DNA of 7,538 nucleotides from positions 1 through 7,538 of the forward strand of contig CAUFAM010000049.1 of assembly GCA_959022875.1 (NCBI GenBank), written 5' to 3'. Positions 6,140 through 7,538 of this stretch are shown here, piece after piece. A program made the translations under genes and the position numbers. The stretch's first letter is position 1. Each line of letters starts with the position of its first letter. The notes beneath the pieces are model-generated. The model did not search any database and was not told the origin of the DNA. It saw only the letters and a program-made list of their open reading frames with translations. The stretch comes from an uncultured Oscillospiraceae bacterium. Lineage in GTDB: Bacteria > Bacillota > Clostridia > Oscillospirales > Oscillospiraceae.

Positions 6140-6997
6140 TTACACCAGATAGCTCTGGTAAATTCTTTGCATCTCCACGGCATCCTCCGCCTGGGTGCCT
6201 GCGCTCTCGCAGATAAAGGTGGGGCTCCAGCCCCGGCGGGCCACCTCCTTGGCCAGCGGTTCCCACTGGGGGCCGTAGCCGTCGTCGTCAGCAAAGGTTC
6301 GGTGGCACTTCTCCCCCCCGTTGGGGGTAAACTGAATGTGGGAAAAGTGGCTGTGGAACCGGGTGGCCCGCTCCGGACCAAGGACTTCCTCCACGCGGCT
6401 GAGCATCCGGTCGAAGGCCTCCTGCCCATCATCCACCCCCAGGGACCGGGCATACAGGTGCCCAAAATCGATGCAGGGGATCAGGCGCTCGTCCAGGGTA
6501 CACAGCTCCAGCACCTCGTCCAAATCCCCCAGCTGGTTAATTTTTCCCATGGTCTCCGGACACAGGGTGAGGTGTCTAAATCCGCTGTCGTCACAGGCAT
6601 CGATTACCGCCCGCAGGCTCCTCCGGGCAATGTCCAGCGCCTCCCGGCGGGTTCGCTTCATTAAGGCGCCGGAGTGGATAATCACCCGCCCCGCCCCCAT
6701 CTGGTCGGCCGCCAGACAAGCGGCGGTGATGTAGCCGATGGTCTTTTGCAGGGACTCCGGGTCGGGGTTTGCCAGATTGATAAAATAAGGCGCGTGGAGG
6801 GAGAGGATGATTCCCGCCTCCTTTGCACGCTGTCCAAGCTTCCGGGCGGTCTCCTCGCCCACGTGGACTCCCTTGCCGCACTGATACTCATAGCAGCCAA
6901 GGCCCAGCCCCGCAATCCAGCCCGGGGCATCCAGGGAGGATTTATACCGCTTGGAAAAGCTCTCCGCGTTGCCCGCGGGGCCAAAGTTCGCGCTCAC
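6140..6997 (-). CDS. Endonuclease IV-like TIM-barrel protein (AP endonuclease family 2)
   Basis: The protein belongs to the sugar phosphate isomerase/endonuclease IV fold family; true members cut DNA at abasic sites using three zinc ions. In its 285 residues the expected ligands appear in order: His68 (LSLHAPY), His108 (VIIHSGA), Glu148 (CPETMG), Asp177 and His180 (CIDFGHLYA), a His cluster at 215-220 (FHSHFSHIQF), His232 (EKCHRTF) and Glu264 (FICESAG). The Asp that precedes the late His by two positions in E. coli Nfo seems to be Lys230 here, so the metal site may differ. The length is close to E. coli Nfo (about 285). The start is GTG 6997, with AGGAGG 8 bases upstream, overlapping the stop of the HAD gene (GTGA). 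Alternatives are a non-repair TIM-barrel enzyme or isomerase; I favour a deoxyribonuclease IV-type nuclease. Confidence 0.82.
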   Translation of the reverse strand: MSANFGPAGNAESFSKRYKSSLDAPGWIAGLGLGCYEYQCGKGVHVGEETARKLGQRAKEAGIILSLHAPYFINLANPDPESLQKTIGYITAACLAADQMGAGRVIIHSGALMKRTRREALDIARRSLRAVIDACDDSGFRHLTLCPETMGKINQLGDLDEVLELCTLDERLIPCIDFGHLYARSLGVDDGQEAFDRMLSRVEEVLGPERATRFHSHFSHIQFTPNGGEKCHRTFADDDGYGPQWEPLAKEVARRGWSPTFICESAGTQAEDAVEMQRIYQSYLV

Positions 6998-7500
6998 AGG
7001 AAGCTCCTCCTCTTGCCCAACAGGCGGAAGGGGGTCTCGGCGGCATAGCGGATGTAGCGGCCTGGGTTGCCCGCCAGGCGGATGGGCTCCACCAACAGAG
7101 GGGTGACCCCGGCGTTGTTGGCCCCCAGGGTGTCGGTAAAAATCTGATCCCCCACCATCACCGTCTCCTCCGGCGTGCAGCCCATGCGCTCCATGGCCCG
7201 GAGGTAGCCGGCCCGCCTGGGCTTTCCCGAGTGGCCCTGAAAGGGGATGCCCAGCTTTTCCGCAAACCGCTGGGCCCGGCCGGGCCTGCGGCTGTTGGAC
7301 AGGAGAAACAGCTGGATGCCCTCGGCCTCCAGCGCCTCTTTCCAGGCCACCACCCGGGGGGAGGGCTCCTCCACCCCATAGGGGGCCAGGGTGTTGTCCA
7401 GATCGGCCAGCACCAGGCGGACACCCCGCTCCGCCAGGGCCCCGGGCCGGATATCGGACACCGAGGGGTACACCCCCCGGGGGATCGGGGAACAGGGCAC
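6994..7500 (-). CDS. YqeG-family HAD phosphatase (subfamily IIIA)
   Basis: This small cytoplasmic HAD-superfamily hydrolase of 168 residues has the four HAD motifs: DLDNT with Asp33 as nucleophile and Asp35 as general acid, Ser68 in LLSNS, Lys93 in GKP, and GDQIFTD (117-123) with Asp118 and Asp123. The short, capless layout, the PRGVYPSVSDI opening and the GANNAG stretch fit YqeG, an essentially ubiquitous Firmicutes protein related to phosphatidylglycerophosphate phosphatases; its substrate is not established. The start is GTG 7500, with AAAGGAGG and a spacing of about 7 bases. The frame stays open to the right edge, so a longer protein cannot be formally excluded. It is the first visible gene of the - strand operon and its stop overlaps the next start by four bases. 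Confidence 0.9.
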   Translation of the reverse strand: MPCSPIPRGVYPSVSDIRPGALAERGVRLVLADLDNTLAPYGVEEPSPRVVAWKEALEAEGIQLFLLSNSRRPGRAQRFAEKLGIPFQGHSGKPRRAGYLRAMERMGCTPEETVMVGDQIFTDTLGANNAGVTPLLVEPIRLAGNPGRYIRYAAETPFRLLGKRRSFL

Positions 7501-7538
7501 GCGCGCCCCCTCCTTTCCGGTTCTGATCCGCCGCCCCG
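7501..7538 (-). other. Right-edge leader or upstream gene end
   Basis: These 38 bases contain the ribosome binding site of the HAD gene (GGAGG on the - strand, complement of 7508-7512). No stop codon of a preceding gene and no promoter are visible, so whether the operon begins here or continues to the right cannot be decided. Confidence 0.4.

Noticed and set aside
4928..6664. Long open frame of about 578 codons on the + strand across the M24 peptidase and endonuclease-like genes.
   Set aside because: It is antisense to two well-supported genes, has low-complexity Gly/His/Leu-rich content, no recognisable domain and no ribosome binding site context.
1..7538. Mobile element, phage or defence-island signals.
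   Set aside because: No transposase, integrase, terminal repeats, tRNA attachment site, toxin-antitoxin pair or CRISPR repeats were seen; a SLOG protein alone, of the YpsA-like type, is not evidence of a defence system.

Overview
The window looks like chromosomal DNA of a GC-rich, low-oxygen gut-type clostridium, most likely Oscillospiraceae (Flavonifractor / Pseudoflavonifractor / Lawsonibacter-like). This is an inference from the gene set (a GlnL/YcbB-type response regulator, GltS, QueH, a YqeG-type HAD phosphatase, a YpsA-like SLOG protein), the strong AGGAGG ribosome binding sites, and coding regions that are clearly GC-rich by eye. There are no RNA genes, insertion sequences, phage genes or CRISPR arrays.

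Left half (+ strand). The last codons of an unidentified gene (1-29) end before a strong intrinsic terminator (51-85). A well-formed sigma-A promoter (89-117) then drives a two-gene operon. The first gene is a six-helix membrane sensor histidine kinase (143-1468). The second, overlapping it by ATGA, is a response regulator with a receiver domain and a C-terminal YcbB/GlnL-type DNA-binding domain (1465-2304). A perfect 14-bp terminator (2333-2371) closes this operon. A 342-base intergenic region follows. It is AT- and pyrimidine-rich in its first two thirds, carries two copies of an 11-bp direct repeat 74 bp apart and several dyads, and leads into gltS (2647-3891), a sodium/glutamate symporter. 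The likely logic is that the kinase/regulator pair senses glutamate or glutamine, or a related signal, and controls the neighbouring transporter, as GlnK-GlnL controls a glutaminase/glutamine-transporter operon in Bacillus subtilis.

Right half (- strand). A compact operon reads toward gltS: YqeG-type HAD phosphatase (7500-6994), endonuclease IV-like TIM-barrel protein (6997-6140), M24 Xaa-Pro-type peptidase (6124-5060), SLOG/DUF1273 protein (5022-4510) and the epoxyqueuosine reductase QueH (4513-3938). Two junctions are 4-base start/stop overlaps (GTGA at 6997-6994, ATGA at 4513-4510) and the others are short gaps, so the five genes are probably co-transcribed; their promoter lies beyond the right edge. 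The operon and gltS converge on one perfect hairpin (3902-3933) that can serve both directions. The operon is a mix of housekeeping functions (tRNA modification, DNA repair-like, peptide turnover, phosphatase) rather than one obvious pathway.

I see no clearly new system. The points most worth following are the probable GlnKL-GltS regulatory unit with its repeat-bearing intergenic region, and the translationally coupled SLOG-QueH pair.
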